DNA from: Methylobacterium sp. AMS5
Lineage (GTDB): Bacteria > Pseudomonadota > Alphaproteobacteria > Rhizobiales > Beijerinckiaceae
Reading direction: 5' to 3'
Length of the DNA stretch: 64,000 nt
Assembly: GCF_001542815.1 (NCBI RefSeq)
Contig: NZ_CP006992.1
Span: forward strand, 2,919,501-2,983,500
Positions within the stretch are counted from its first letter, which is position 1. Every line of letters starts with the position of its first letter. Made by a program: the position numbers and the translations under genes. This document shows positions 38,719-47,891 of the stretch, piece by piece. Under the pieces are notes generated by a model. That model was given only the letters and a program-made list of their open reading frames with translations. It was not told the DNA's origin and searched no databases.

Positions 38719-39438
38719 CTACTCCGCTGCGATGGCGTGGGGGACGGCTTCGGGGCCGGCGAATTCGGGGGTGGCGATCCGCGACGCCGAAGCCTGGGCG
38801 ACGGGGACCCCCGTGGCTTCGTCGATGGGGATGAAGCGGCTGCGCTCGCCGCAATAGGCGAGCACCTGGCCACTCTCGATTTCGAAGAACCAGCCGTGCA
38901 GTCTGAGCTTGCCGCGGGCCAAAGCTGTCGCCACGCTCGGGTGGGTGCGAAGATTGCTGAGCTGCACCACGACGTTTTCGAGGGCGACGGCGCGGTGGCG
39001 CTCCTTCGGGTCCATGCCCTCGGGATAGGCTTCGCAGACGATCTGTTTCGCCGCATGGCTGTGGCGCAGCCACGCCGCCACGTTGGGCATGTTGCTTAGC
39101 GCCTCGGGATTCATAAGTCCCTTCATGGCGCCGCAATCGGAATGACCGCAGATCACGATGTCGAGCACGCCGAGTGCGACGACCGCGTACTCGATCGCGG
39201 AGGACACGCCGCCGTTCTGCTGCGAGAAGGGCGGCACGATGTTGCCGGCGTTCCGGCATACGAACAGGTCGCCCGGACCGGCCTGCGTGATGTGCTCGGG
39301 CGAAACGCGGGAATCGGCGCAGGCGATGATGAGCGCCTGCGGCTGCTGGCCGTCGCGCACCAGCCGCTGATACATCTGCTGCTGGCCCGGAAAGACCGTT
39401 CCCCGGAAGTTCGAGAGGCCTTGGATGATGCCGTCCAC
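38719..39438 (-). CDS. beta-class carbonic anhydrase
   Basis: A 239-residue zinc enzyme interconverting CO2 and bicarbonate. Zinc ligands Cys40 (in ACADSRV, with the Asp42/Arg44 dyad), His99 and Cys102 (in CGHSDCG) are visible, and Cys61 sits in the CRNAGN loop. The C-terminal tail after about 205 is Ala/Pro-rich. No signal peptide, so cytoplasmic. It is the first gene of a two-gene unit with the SulP transporter and probably supplies bicarbonate for carboxylation reactions, plausible in a methylotroph that assimilates CO2 along with C1 units. Confidence 0.94.
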   Translation of the reverse strand: MDGIIQGLSNFRGTVFPGQQQMYQRLVRDGQQPQALIIACADSRVSPEHITQAGPGDLFVCRNAGNIVPPFSQQNGGVSSAIEYAVVALGVLDIVICGHSDCGAMKGLMNPEALSNMPNVAAWLRHSHAAKQIVCEAYPEGMDPKERHRAVALENVVVQLSNLRTHPSVATALARGKLRLHGWFFEIESGQVLAYCGERSRFIPIDEATGVPVAQASASRIATPEFAGPEAVPHAIAAE

Positions 39439-39737
39439 GTCAAACCCCGCTGTCCGTCACCACGCGTGAGCCGACACGCCGGGACGCATGAGATGTTGGC
39501 TGGATGACAGGCGCAGCCCGCCTGTCGCTCCGCGAAGTCCGATCAGGCGAGACGCGGTGATGCCGACGCCTCCGTCAGGCATAAGGCCGCCCGCGCCGCC
39601 GCAAGGATTGCGACGACGTGTGAGCCGGTACGGTGTCGTCCGGGATACCCGGTCGGCCCGAAGCGGGGCGGCCGGAGTCGGATGGCGGGGACGTGGCCGG
39701 CAGCGGGGGTTGAGCGCCGCCGGCGGACAAGCCTTGC
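39439..39737. other. gene-free interval upstream of the carbonic anhydrase gene
   Basis: About 300 bases between the carbonic anhydrase start and the stop of the next minus-strand gene. It should hold the carbonic anhydrase/SulP promoter. ORFs crossing it show no protein-like composition, and no repeat stands out. Confidence 0.4.
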
Positions 39738-40049
39738 TTAGCGCGCCCGGCGCGGAGCGGTGCCGGCGGACCAGCGCGACTCGACCGAGCCCATGCGTGC
39801 GGCGGGGCGAATGTCGCCGCCCTTGGCGCCGGCGTTCTCGCTGAGCATCGGCGCGCCGAGGATCTGGCCCGAGCCCGAACGCTGCGAGTGAAGCGAGCGG
39901 GGGTCGTGGTAGGGATCGTCCACGTAGCTACTCATGAAGCCGCCGCCCGCCTGCTGGCGGCTGCCATTTCCACCGTCCTGAGCCTGCGCCGTGAGCGGCA
40001 AAGCAACGGCCGCAGCCGCCAGGAAACCGAGTGTCACAATGCGCTTCAT
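39738..40049 (-). CDS. small secreted protein of unknown function
   Basis: A 103-residue exported protein. The signal peptide is MKRIVTLGFLAAAAVALPLTAQA, cleaved before QDGGNGS. The mature part is Gly/Ser/Arg-rich and polar (MSSYVDDPYHDPRSLHSQ near the middle), without cysteine or an identifiable domain. The start at 40049 is chosen because GAGAGG lies nine bases upstream and the signal peptide begins there; a longer frame runs to 40112. The upstream DNA is distinctly AT-rich. No partner gene is close. Confidence 0.65.
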   Translation of the reverse strand: MKRIVTLGFLAAAAVALPLTAQAQDGGNGSRQQAGGGFMSSYVDDPYHDPRSLHSQRSGSGQILGAPMLSENAGAKGGDIRPAARMGSVESRWSAGTAPRRAR

Positions 40050-40898
40050 ATCGAACATCCTCTCGTAATCCCTGAGTTGCGAATTATTTTTCGTCTTCTT
40101 CAGGTGTCGCAATGAGACAGTAATTCCACGAATTATATTTGGAAAGTGCGTTTTATCACCGGAATATACTCATGATTTAATCCTGGCAGATTGTTTGCCC
40201 GGTGCGCAACGGCACATTTCAACGATAAACTAGACGTGATCGAGGGATGAAAATTGATTGCGATTGGTCAGGATTAAATCCGACGGCACTTCGCTGAACT
40301 ACCTAATCATAGATCGACGATAAGAGCAGCGGTCGATCATCAAGGTCGCCCACCCCGCGAGACAGCGCAGCGCCTGAACCAGGGCGGCGGCCTCCATCGC
40401 GAACCGATCAAGCCGTCGCCAGACGGCCGGATCGGAGCGGCGGACTTGGAACGACTGACGTTTCGTCGGAGCAGAGCGGTGAGCTGCAAAGAGCAGCCGC
40501 GCCGGCGAGGGGCATTTTCAAAGAGCGGACGAGGATATCAGCAGCGACGCTTGATCGATCGTCCGTCGATCGAAATGTCTTCAAGCCGAGCGGACACCTT
40601 CAGAGCGGAGTGATCTCCGTCGATTTTCAATCCGCGCCGTTGCTTGGCCTCGATATGATCGAAAAAAAATACAGTCGTCGAAGCACGGCGCGCGCTCCGA
40701 CGATCGTTGCGCCACGATCACTCAGTGCTTTCGCTTGCTCTCGCCGTGAGGTCCCGCGCGAAAGCTCGGCCTCGAAGCATCCCGCAGGGTCGATCCCGTG
40801 GCATCGCTTCTGCGGGGACGCGCTGCGCCGTGCTTCGAAGCTCAGCGATTCAACCGGCAGAACTGTCATGGTCCCCGGAGGAGAGCGGCAACGGCCTC
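40050..40898. other. 850-base intergenic region, AT-rich on its left side
   Basis: No gene can be supported here. The first 250 bases are unusually AT-rich for this genome and carry the promoter of the small secreted protein, plus a 12-bp inverted repeat, GATTTAATCCTG at 40174-40185 and CAGGATTAAATC at 40269-40280. The remainder has short ORFs on both strands that show no domain and no ribosome site; they may be decayed coding sequence. Confidence 0.45.
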
Positions 40899-41285
40899 TC
40901 AGCGGTGCCTGGCCGCTTGCTTGCGCTTGAGGAAGGCTTCCATCTGCGCGATTTCCGTATCCTGCGCCTTCACGATGTCTTCGGCGAGCTTGCGGATCTC
41001 GGGATCCCTCGAGTGTTCGAGGGCGATCTTCGCCATCTCGATCGCACCGCGATGATGCGGGATCATCCCGCGCACGAAATCGAGATCGATGTCGTTGGTG
41101 TAGCGGATGTCCATCTCGCGGTGCATGCGGGCGTCGGCCTCGCGAAACGCCTTGGTCGCCGCGCTGTCCTGCACCGCGGCCTTCGGGTCCGGTTGACCGT
41201 GCCCGTGATGGTGGTGCGGGTCCTGAGCGAGGGCTGTGCCGGCCAAAATACTGGCGACGAGAACCGCGAGGATTGTTTTCGACAT
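40899..41285 (-). CDS. DUF305 family secreted protein
   Basis: A 128-residue periplasmic protein. A signal peptide (MSKTILAVLVASILAGTALA) precedes a His-rich segment DPHHHHGHGQPD and the DUF305 ferritin-like helical domain (about 45-125): MHREMDIRYTND, FVRGMIPHHRGAIEMAKI and DIVKAQDTEIAQMEAFLK. Members are frequently found with copper resistance genes, and the M-x-P-H-H motif probably binds metal. It is the last gene of a minus-strand series with a small secreted protein, an RND pump and its adaptor, which supports a role in periplasmic metal handling. Confidence 0.85.
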   Translation of the reverse strand: MSKTILAVLVASILAGTALAQDPHHHHGHGQPDPKAAVQDSAATKAFREADARMHREMDIRYTNDIDLDFVRGMIPHHRGAIEMAKIALEHSRDPEIRKLAEDIVKAQDTEIAQMEAFLKRKQAARHR

Positions 41286-41316
41286 CGAGAATGCTCCTGG
41301 TATCGCGGATGGGAAA

Positions 41317-41694
41317 TCAGTCGAAGCGGGCGCTGGCTGTGACGCCGCCCGGCCCGGTGATGCGCACCGCGCCGCCGGGACGGTCCCCCAGGGCGGCCTC
41401 GGCCGTTCCGGCGAGCCGATTGCCCGCTGGACTGAGGAGTATGCGGGCCGTCTTGGCTCCGGATTTGAGGATGGCGACCGCCTTGAACCCCTCGGCCGGC
41501 AGGGGCTTGCCGTCACCGTCGCTGAGATAGACCGAGACGGTCTCGGCCCGTGTCACGAGTTCGGCGTGCCACGCGCCCGCATCCTCGACGCGACCGCCAT
41601 TGGGGCCGGGCGGATGGTCATGGGCGTGCTGGCCGCTCGCGGGTGCGGCCAGCAGAAGCAAAGCCAGCACGGCGCAGGACATCGCGCGGTTCAT
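41317..41694 (-). CDS. small secreted His-rich protein linked to metal efflux
   Basis: A 125-residue protein with a signal peptide (MNRAMSCAVLALLLLAAPASG) followed by QHAHDHPPGPNGG, a likely metal-binding N-terminus on the mature chain, and a compact beta-rich domain (HAELVTRAETVSVYLSDGDG, GAVRITGPGGVTASARFD). AGGAG lies seven bases before the ATG. It sits 26 bases downstream of the RND pump on the same strand and 31 bases upstream of the DUF305 gene. I do not recognise the family by name; it is presumably a periplasmic accessory factor of the efflux system. Confidence 0.7.
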   Translation of the reverse strand: MNRAMSCAVLALLLLAAPASGQHAHDHPPGPNGGRVEDAGAWHAELVTRAETVSVYLSDGDGKPLPAEGFKAVAILKSGAKTARILLSPAGNRLAGTAEAALGDRPGGAVRITGPGGVTASARFD

Positions 41695-41720
41695 CGATCG
41701 TCTCCTGGAATGCGGTTGGA

Positions 41721-44700
41721 TCAAAAGGCTTCACGCACGGGTGCGTGCAGCGCGTCGGCTCCGGCCGGAGCATGAAGCCGAGCAAAGGCACCTCGCCCGA
41801 ACAACAGGACGAGAACGGGAGTGAGCACGGCGTCGAGCAGGGTCGCGCTCATCAAGCCGCCGAAGATCGTCACGGCAACGGGGTGCAGGATCTCCTTGCC
41901 CGGCGCCGTGCCATCGATCAGCAGCGGCACCAGGGCGATGCCGGCCGACAAAGCCGTCATCAGCACCGGCGTCATCCGCTCCAGGCTTGCCCGGGTCACC
42001 AGGGCAGGGCCAAGGGTCAGCCCTTCGTCGCGGGCGAGGTTCAGCATGTGGCTGATCTTGAGGATGCCGTTGCGGGCAACGATGCCGGTGAGCGTGACGA
42101 ACCCGATCATCGAGGCGACCGACAGCGGCAGGTCGGCCATCCAGAGTGCCAGAACGCTGCCGATCAAGGCCAGCGGCACGTTGCCCATGACGATCAGGGC
42201 CAGCGGCACCGAGCGGTAGCGCCCGTGCAGCAGGGCGAAGACGAGGGCGAGCGACACGAGGCTGAGCCCGCCGATGGTGCGCGCAGCCTCCCCTTGCGCC
42301 TCGTAGCTGCCCTCCAGCCGCGCACTCACCCCCTCGGGCAGGGGCGTCTCGGCCAGCACGCGGCGGATACCGGCGACGATGGCCGCCATATCGGTGCGGC
42401 CGTCGGAATTGGCCTGCACCACGATTCGCCGCCGCCCGTTCTCGCGCAGGATCTGGTTCGGCCCGTCGGTCTCGCGGATGTCGGCGATCTCGCGGGCCGG
42501 CACCCAGCCCGACGGCGTCTCGATCAGGAGGTCGCCCAGCGCCTGCGGGCTGCGCCGGGCCTCGGGCAGGCGCAGGGTGACGTCGAAGCGGCGCGGTCCG
42601 TCGGCGATGGTCGAAAGCGTTCGTCCGTTGGCGAGCCGGGCGATAGTCTCGACCACAGTCGAGGGCGAGACGCCGTAGAGCGCGGCGCGGCCGTAATCGA
42701 TCCGGATGTCGAGTTGCGGGATGCGCACCTGCCGCTCGACCTGAAGGTCGGTGACGCCGGGCACCGCTGCCGCGATCCGCTCGCGGATGCCTTCGGCCGC
42801 GGCGCGCAGGCTATCGAGGTCGTCGCCGAACAGTTTCAGGGCGATCTCGGCGCGCACGCCCGAGAGCATATGGTCGAGCCGGTGCGAGATCGGCTGGCCG
42901 ACATTGACCGTCACCGGCAGAACCGCGAGGCGCTCGCGGATCTCGGCGATCACCGTTTCGCGGGGGCGGCCGGCTTTCAGCCGCACTTCGAGATCGGAGG
43001 AGTGGACACCTTCCGCATGCTCGTCGAGTTCGGCGCGGCCGGTTCGGCGCCCGACGGTGGCGACTTCCGGCACGTCGAGCACCAGCCGTTCGGCGATGGC
43101 GCCGACGCGGCTGCTCTCGGCGAGGGAGATGCCGGGGCGGAAGGTGGCGTTGATGGTGAGCGAGCCCTCGTTGAAGGCCGGCAGGAAGGCGCGCGGCAGA
43201 TGCGCCGCAGCGATTCCCGCCGCGACGACGCAGAGGGCGATGCCGGAAATCAGCACCCGCGGATGGGCCAGCGCGAGCTTGAGCAGCGCCGCATTGCCGG
43301 CCTTGAGCCGCCGCACCAAGAGCGGTTCGCGCTCGGCCAGGGTCTTCATCCCCGGCAGCAGCCAGGAGGCGAGGACCGGCGTCAGGGTGACGGAGACCAG
43401 CAGGCTCGCCAGAATCGCGACGATATAGGCTTGGCCGAGCGGGGCGAAGAGCCGGCCCTCAATGCCGGAGAGCGCAAACAGCGGCACGAAGACGAGCACG
43501 ATGATTGCGGTCGCGTAAACGATGCCGGATCGCACCTCGCTGGAGGCGGCCACCACCACGTCGAACACGCTGCGGGGCGAGCCCTCGGCCCGGTTCTCGC
43601 GCAGCCGGCGGAAGATGTTCTCGACATCGACCACCGCGTCATCGACCAATTCGCCGATGGCGATGGCGAGCCCGCCGAGCGTCATGGTGTTGATCGAGAA
43701 GCCCAAGAGCCAGAACACCAGGGCCGTGGTCAGGATCGAGACCGGAATCGCGGTGAGCGAGATCAGCGTCGTGCGCGCGTTCATCAGGAAGGCGAACAGC
43801 ACCACGGCCACCACCGCGACCGCCTCCATCAGCACCCGCTCGACATTGGCGAGCGACGTCTCGATGAAGTCCGCCTGCCGGAACAGGATTTTCTGGGCGT
43901 CCATGCCCTTCGGTAGAGTGGGTGCGATCTCCTTCAGCGCCGCCTCGACGGCCTGCGTCAGGCGCACGGTATCGACGCCGGGCAGCTTCTCGACCGAGAG
44001 AATCACCGCCGGCTCGCCGCGATAGCCGCCATCGCCGCGCTTGGGCCGCGCCGCGAACGCGACCTCGGCGATCTGGCGCAGATAGACGCGGCCCTCGATC
44101 GCCGGGTTGCCGGTGCCGGGCAGGTCGGCCGCCGCCGTCGCACCCTGCGGGCCCGTCGGGATCACGAGGTTGCGCAAGTCTTCCAGGCTCAGGGTGCGGC
44201 CGATGTTGCGGATCAGGATCTCGCGGGCGTTGGCGTCGGCAAACCCGCCGCCGGCATTGGTGCCGAAGCCGGACAAAGCGGTGACGAGCGCGTCGTTGCT
44301 GACGCCGAGCGCCCGCATCGCCGCCGGATTGGGGCTGACGCGGAACTGGCGCACCTCGCCGCCGATCGGGATCACCTGTGCGACGCCGGGAATCGACAGC
44401 AGGCGCGGGCGCAGGATGAAGTCGGCCGTCTCGCGGACCTGCATCGGGCTCGACGTCTCGCTCGTGACGGCAACGAGCAGGATGCCGCCCATGATCGAGG
44501 CGACCGGGCCCATCTGTGGGACGATGCCCGCCGGCAGCTCGGATCGCACCAGGGCGAGGCGTTCGGCCACGAACTGGCGGTCGCGGTAGAGGTCGGTCTC
44601 CCAGCCGAATTCGACGGTGACGATGGAGAGCCCGGCACTCGACACCGAGCGGACACGGGTGACGCCGGGCAGGCCGTTCATCCGCGTCTCGATGGGATAG

Positions 44701-44897
44701 GTGACGAGCTGCTCCACCTCCGGCGGGGCATAGCCCTCGGCCTCCGTCATCACCGTGACGGTGGGGCGGTTGAGATCGGGCAGCACATCGACGGGCAGGC
44801 GCGTGAGCGCGAGGCCGCCGGCCAGCACCAGGCCGAGACAGAGCGCCAGGACCAGCACCCGGTTGAGCAGGGCGCCGCGGACGAGAAGGGCGAACAT
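41721..44897 (-). CDS. heavy-metal efflux RND transporter, inner membrane pump (CusA/CzcA family)
   Basis: A roughly 1058-residue RND pump that drives metal ions out with the proton gradient. It has the N-terminal helix [20 protein letters not shown], two large periplasmic loops and two blocks of membrane helices. The CzcA-type helix-4 signature reads [20 protein letters not shown], with consecutive aspartates for proton relay, and [21 protein letters not shown] is typical of this heavy-metal subfamily. The start is uncertain: ATGATG at 44918-44921 lies inside a palindromic repeat, so I prefer the ATG at 44897. The adaptor gene lies upstream, but no outer membrane channel gene is present. The metal (copper, zinc, cobalt or nickel) cannot be told. 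Confidence 0.9.
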   Translation of the reverse strand: MFALLVRGALLNRVLVLALCLGLVLAGGLALTRLPVDVLPDLNRPTVTVMTEAEGYAPPEVEQLVTYPIETRMNGLPGVTRVRSVSSAGLSIVTVEFGWETDLYRDRQFVAERLALVRSELPAGIVPQMGPVASIMGGILLVAVTSETSSPMQVRETADFILRPRLLSIPGVAQVIPIGGEVRQFRVSPNPAAMRALGVSNDALVTALSGFGTNAGGGFADANAREILIRNIGRTLSLEDLRNLVIPTGPQGATAAADLPGTGNPAIEGRVYLRQIAEVAFAARPKRGDGGYRGEPAVILSVEKLPGVDTVRLTQAVEAALKEIAPTLPKGMDAQKILFRQADFIETSLANVERVLMEAVAVVAVVLFAFLMNARTTLISLTAIPVSILTTALVFWLLGFSINTMTLGGLAIAIGELVDDAVVDVENIFRRLRENRAEGSPRSVFDVVVAASSEVRSGIVYATAIIVLVFVPLFALSGIEGRLFAPLGQAYIVAILASLLVSVTLTPVLASWLLPGMKTLAEREPLLVRRLKAGNAALLKLALAHPRVLISGIALCVVAAGIAAAHLPRAFLPAFNEGSLTINATFRPGISLAESSRVGAIAERLVLDVPEVATVGRRTGRAELDEHAEGVHSSDLEVRLKAGRPRETVIAEIRERLAVLPVTVNVGQPISHRLDHMLSGVRAEIALKLFGDDLDSLRAAAEGIRERIAAAVPGVTDLQVERQVRIPQLDIRIDYGRAALYGVSPSTVVETIARLANGRTLSTIADGPRRFDVTLRLPEARRSPQALGDLLIETPSGWVPAREIADIRETDGPNQILRENGRRRIVVQANSDGRTDMAAIVAGIRRVLAETPLPEGVSARLEGSYEAQGEAARTIGGLSLVSLALVFALLHGRYRSVPLALIVMGNVPLALIGSVLALWMADLPLSVASMIGFVTLTGIVARNGILKISHMLNLARDEGLTLGPALVTRASLERMTPVLMTALSAGIALVPLLIDGTAPGKEILHPVAVTIFGGLMSATLLDAVLTPVLVLLFGRGAFARLHAPAGADALHAPVREAF

Positions 44898-44921
44898 AGC
44901 GAGGCGTCCCCAGAGCATCAT

Positions 44922-45078
44922 CCCGAAAGGTGGCCTTCGGCTTTCGGAAAAAGAGGATGCGAAACAACAGGCTAGAGCATCATCCCGAAAGGTGGCTGCC
45001 GGCTTTCGGAAAAAAGATGATGCGAAAGCAAGAGGCTAGAGCATCGTACCGGATCCGATATCCGGGACGATGCTCTAG
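44922..45078. repeat. cluster of three palindromic elements between adaptor and RND pump genes
   Basis: Two direct copies of an element (AGAGCATCATCCCGAAAGG plus GGCTTTCGG) have their palindromic cores at 44922-44947 and 44984-45009. A third palindrome follows: CTAGAGCATCGT (45036-45047) pairs with ACGATGCTCTAG (45067-45078), with an inner CCGGAT/ATCCGG stem. The last arm includes the stop codon of the adaptor gene (45075-45077). Such hairpins inside an operon usually alter mRNA stability or relative expression of the flanking genes. Confidence 0.85.
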
Positions 45079-46805
45079 CGGACCTGATCGAGCAGTTCGG
45101 CGCCCTGCACCACGACGCGCCGGCCGGCGCCGAGGCCGCCGGCGACGATCACCTGCTCGGCATCCAGCGGCTCGACCCGCACGGGCCGCGGCTCGAACCG
45201 CTCGGCGGAGACGTGCTCGTAGACCACCGCGCCACTCTCGGTTCGGACGATCCCCGCCCGGGGCACGGCCAATCCGCCGATGGTTTCGCCGGTCGGCGCC
45301 ATCACCGTCACGAACTGACCGAGCCGGACACCCTCGGTGCTTCCGGTGATCGCGAATTGGACCGGCACCGCTTGATTGCGGTCGGCGAGGCCGGCGCCGC
45401 GGGATGCCAGCGCCAGCGTGCGCCCATCGGGCAGCCGTGCGGTGGCAGTGGCGCCGGGCTCCAGGCCGACGAAGCTGAGCGCCTCGACGTAGAGCTTGTC
45501 CGGATCGACGATGCGGAACACCATCGTGCCCGCCGCCGCCATCTGGCCCGCCACCGCCGCCCGCTCGGCGACGACGCCGTCCACCGGGGCGATCAGCTCT
45601 TCGGGCGCGCGGCGAATCGTGTCGAGGGCGGCGCGGCGGTCCTTCAGGCCGGCGAGTTCGGCGCGGGCGTCCTCCAAGGCGGTCTGCGCCACCGCGCCGG
45701 TCGCGGCGAGGCGCTCGTAGCGGGCGACCTTGCGGCCGGTGATGGCGATCTGCTGGTCGAGATCGCCCTGGGTCTGGCGCATGTCGGAGAGATCGACCGC
45801 CTGGACCGGCGGCGTGACGGTGGCGAGCACCTCACCCTTGCGGACCCGTGTGCCGAGATTCGGGAAACCGCCGGGCGGGGGGGCGAGGCGGCCGCCGACC
45901 GATGATTGCACCACGCCGCTGGCATTCGGATCGGCGATGACACGCCCCGGCAATTCGACGGTGCGGCGATGGTCGGCGATGCCGGTGAGGCCGGTGCGCA
46001 AAGCGAGCAGGCGCTGCGTCGATTTCGGGACGAACACCGCGCCGCCCGGCAGGCGCCGGGCGCGCTCGACGGGCACGGCCATGGGCGCGGTGAGAGCCAC
46101 GCCCTCAACCGCTGCGGCCCCCCCTTCGCCGGGCCGATCTGTCTCATGAGCATGTCCCTCATGGGCAAGGGCGGCCGTGCCGAGGAGAAGCGTGAGGGTC
46201 AGAGCGAGGACCGCGAAGGCGGGGAGCGCCCGGCGCGCGCGCACGAGCATGATGACGGCGAGCCCGAGCAGAAACCCGCCGGCGGCCGCACCGATCGGAC
46301 CCTGATGGGTGAGATGACGGCGGAGATGGGCGAGCCAGGCCGACGCCTCGGCCTGGACCGGCATCGCTGCCGCCTCCGGCTCGGGCAGGTGCAGATCGAG
46401 GGCCAGCACGTCCGTCATACCGTCGGCCGTCACGGTCGCGAGCAGGTCGTATCGTCGACCACCGGCGAGCCAGGGGGCCGCGATCTCGTAGACGCCGTCG
46501 CCGACGGCCCGCGTCTCGGCCGGGCCGTCCGGCGTCTCGATCTCGATCTCGGCGCCGTTCACGGGCTCGTTGCTGCTGAACCGATCGAGATAGAATCGTA
46601 TCCGGTTGCCGGACGCCACCGCCACGAGTTCGAAGGTGGCCGAGGCCGCTTCGGCCCGAGGGGTGGTCTGTGCAGGCAGAGCCGGCACCTCGTCACCATG
46701 GCTGTGACCCTCATGGGCCAGGGCGGCACTGCCCGCTGCCGATGCGGCGGCGAGCACGAGCGAGACAGCCAGCGCCCGAAGCGCCGCCGCAAGACGGATG
46801 GACAT
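45075..46805 (-). CDS. RND efflux periplasmic adaptor with N-terminal extra domain
   Basis: A 576-residue membrane fusion protein, longer than the usual 350-450. A signal peptide ends at residue 30 and is followed by HEGHSHGDE, then a beta-rich domain (about 55-142, GNRIRFYLDRFSSNEPVNGA), a membrane helix (171-189), a second hydrophobic stretch resembling a signal peptide (194-214) and a second His motif HEGHAHE (215-221). From about 232 comes the HlyD/CusB-type adaptor: barrel-sandwich VGGRLAPPPGGFPNLGTRVR, a short hairpin (QGDLDQQIAITGRKVARYER) and PVDGVVAERAAVAGQMAA. It looks like a fusion of two exported proteins. It precedes the RND pump. Confidence 0.88.
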   Translation of the reverse strand: MSIRLAAALRALAVSLVLAAASAAGSAALAHEGHSHGDEVPALPAQTTPRAEAASATFELVAVASGNRIRFYLDRFSSNEPVNGAEIEIETPDGPAETRAVGDGVYEIAAPWLAGGRRYDLLATVTADGMTDVLALDLHLPEPEAAAMPVQAEASAWLAHLRRHLTHQGPIGAAAGGFLLGLAVIMLVRARRALPAFAVLALTLTLLLGTAALAHEGHAHETDRPGEGGAAAVEGVALTAPMAVPVERARRLPGGAVFVPKSTQRLLALRTGLTGIADHRRTVELPGRVIADPNASGVVQSSVGGRLAPPPGGFPNLGTRVRKGEVLATVTPPVQAVDLSDMRQTQGDLDQQIAITGRKVARYERLAATGAVAQTALEDARAELAGLKDRRAALDTIRRAPEELIAPVDGVVAERAAVAGQMAAAGTMVFRIVDPDKLYVEALSFVGLEPGATATARLPDGRTLALASRGAGLADRNQAVPVQFAITGSTEGVRLGQFVTVMAPTGETIGGLAVPRAGIVRTESGAVVYEHVSAERFEPRPVRVEPLDAEQVIVAGGLGAGRRVVVQGAELLDQVR

Positions 46806-46876
46806 GGGGAACGAATCCTTCGCCGGATGAGCAACGACATCACCCGGCACGGAGCGTACCGGATGGGGATCGGGCG

Positions 46877-47311
46877 TCAGGCGAGGGTTCGGGGCGGCTC
46901 GATCTGCGCCTCGGGCACGATGCCCGACAGACGCGGTCCGTCGCGCGCAGGGGCACAGGCCTGCGCGGCGGCCGGCGGAAGGGCCGGAACCGGTGACGGG
47001 GCGAGCCCGGTGGCGCAGCAGGACGACGGCGCATGGCCGCAAACACCGCCGGCCGCGCAAGCCGGGCAGGCGCAGTCCATCCGGGATTGCCCGATCACCG
47101 GTATCGCATCCGCTCGAACGACCGACATCAGAGCGGCGCGCCGGACGTCCGATCCGGCAATCGCGAGGTCAGGCGCCGAGGCCGCGACCGGCTGCGCCTG
47201 AGCGACGTGCTCGTGCACGCCGTGCGCGCGGGCGCCGGACGGCATCAGCACGGCGGCGATCGTGAGGATCACCGCCACCAGCCAAAGCGCTATGAGACGA
47301 ACGGACTTCAT
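46877..47311 (-). CDS. secreted Cys/His-rich small protein upstream of the metal efflux genes
   Basis: A 144-residue protein with an N-terminal hydrophobic segment (VRLIALWLVAVILTIAAVLM) and processing near GARAHG. The mature part has HGVHEHVAQ, then a cysteine cluster MDCACPACAAGGVCGHAPSS followed by CC, likely to bind metal or form disulfides. The C-terminus is Pro/Ala-rich. Family not recognised. It lies 71 bases upstream of the adaptor gene on the same strand and probably starts the metal-efflux unit. The start at 47311 coincides with the signal sequence; longer frames upstream have no ribosome site. Confidence 0.65.
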   Translation of the reverse strand: MKSVRLIALWLVAVILTIAAVLMPSGARAHGVHEHVAQAQPVAASAPDLAIAGSDVRRAALMSVVRADAIPVIGQSRMDCACPACAAGGVCGHAPSSCCATGLAPSPVPALPPAAAQACAPARDGPRLSGIVPEAQIEPPRTLA

Positions 47312-47891
47312 TGTGCGTGACCCGTAGCATGGACACGTCGCCGTCAACAGAGGCCGGCGGGCGATGAGAGCCGCGACGGCCGCGTTCACAAGAACGGCAT
47401 ACCCCGCCCGAAACCGCCACCTTCGATGGACTTGGAGACACAAATCGAGGCTTGATGACGGCGCGACGGATCGTCTCGCATAGGTTGTATAGCGTAGAAT
47501 ATGGGTGCTTAAGAGGCCGACACGTCGCACGTTTCCCGTCCAGCGCCTCGCGGGTCGACCGAAGGGCAGGCACGATGCGTGCATCCTCCTTCCGCGCCGC
47601 TGCGCCAAGTGCGGACGCCGCGCTGAAACTCTCGATCCGTCCGTCGCTTATAGGACGTTCCGGATGCCGTAACGCTCCGGCTTGGCGTCGAAAAAGTTAA
47701 GCTATGACACATCAATGGACCGTGCGATCACGTGTTCCATTTAACGTTCTACGCTTCAACGGCGACGCTGGACTTGAGTGTGCCATCCTCAATACCCACA
47801 AGCCTGGCGTAGTTTTTTGAATTCTTCTCTTGCATCGGTGCGCATCACGTATGATTTTGGCGCCCGGGGGCCTACGGAACGGACAAGCAGA
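47312..47891. other. intergenic region between metal-efflux locus and mucR
   Basis: These 580 bases lie between divergent genes. The stretch 47700-47830 is AT-richer than average and should contain the mucR promoter; MucR proteins generally bind AT-rich DNA and repress themselves, so an operator here is likely. Short ORFs inside lack ribosome sites and domains. No RNA gene is recognised. Confidence 0.4.

Noticed and set aside
41550-43916. 788-residue plus-strand ORF opposite the RND pump
   Set aside because: Low-complexity His/Arg/Gln-rich shadow of the pump gene, with no recognisable motif.
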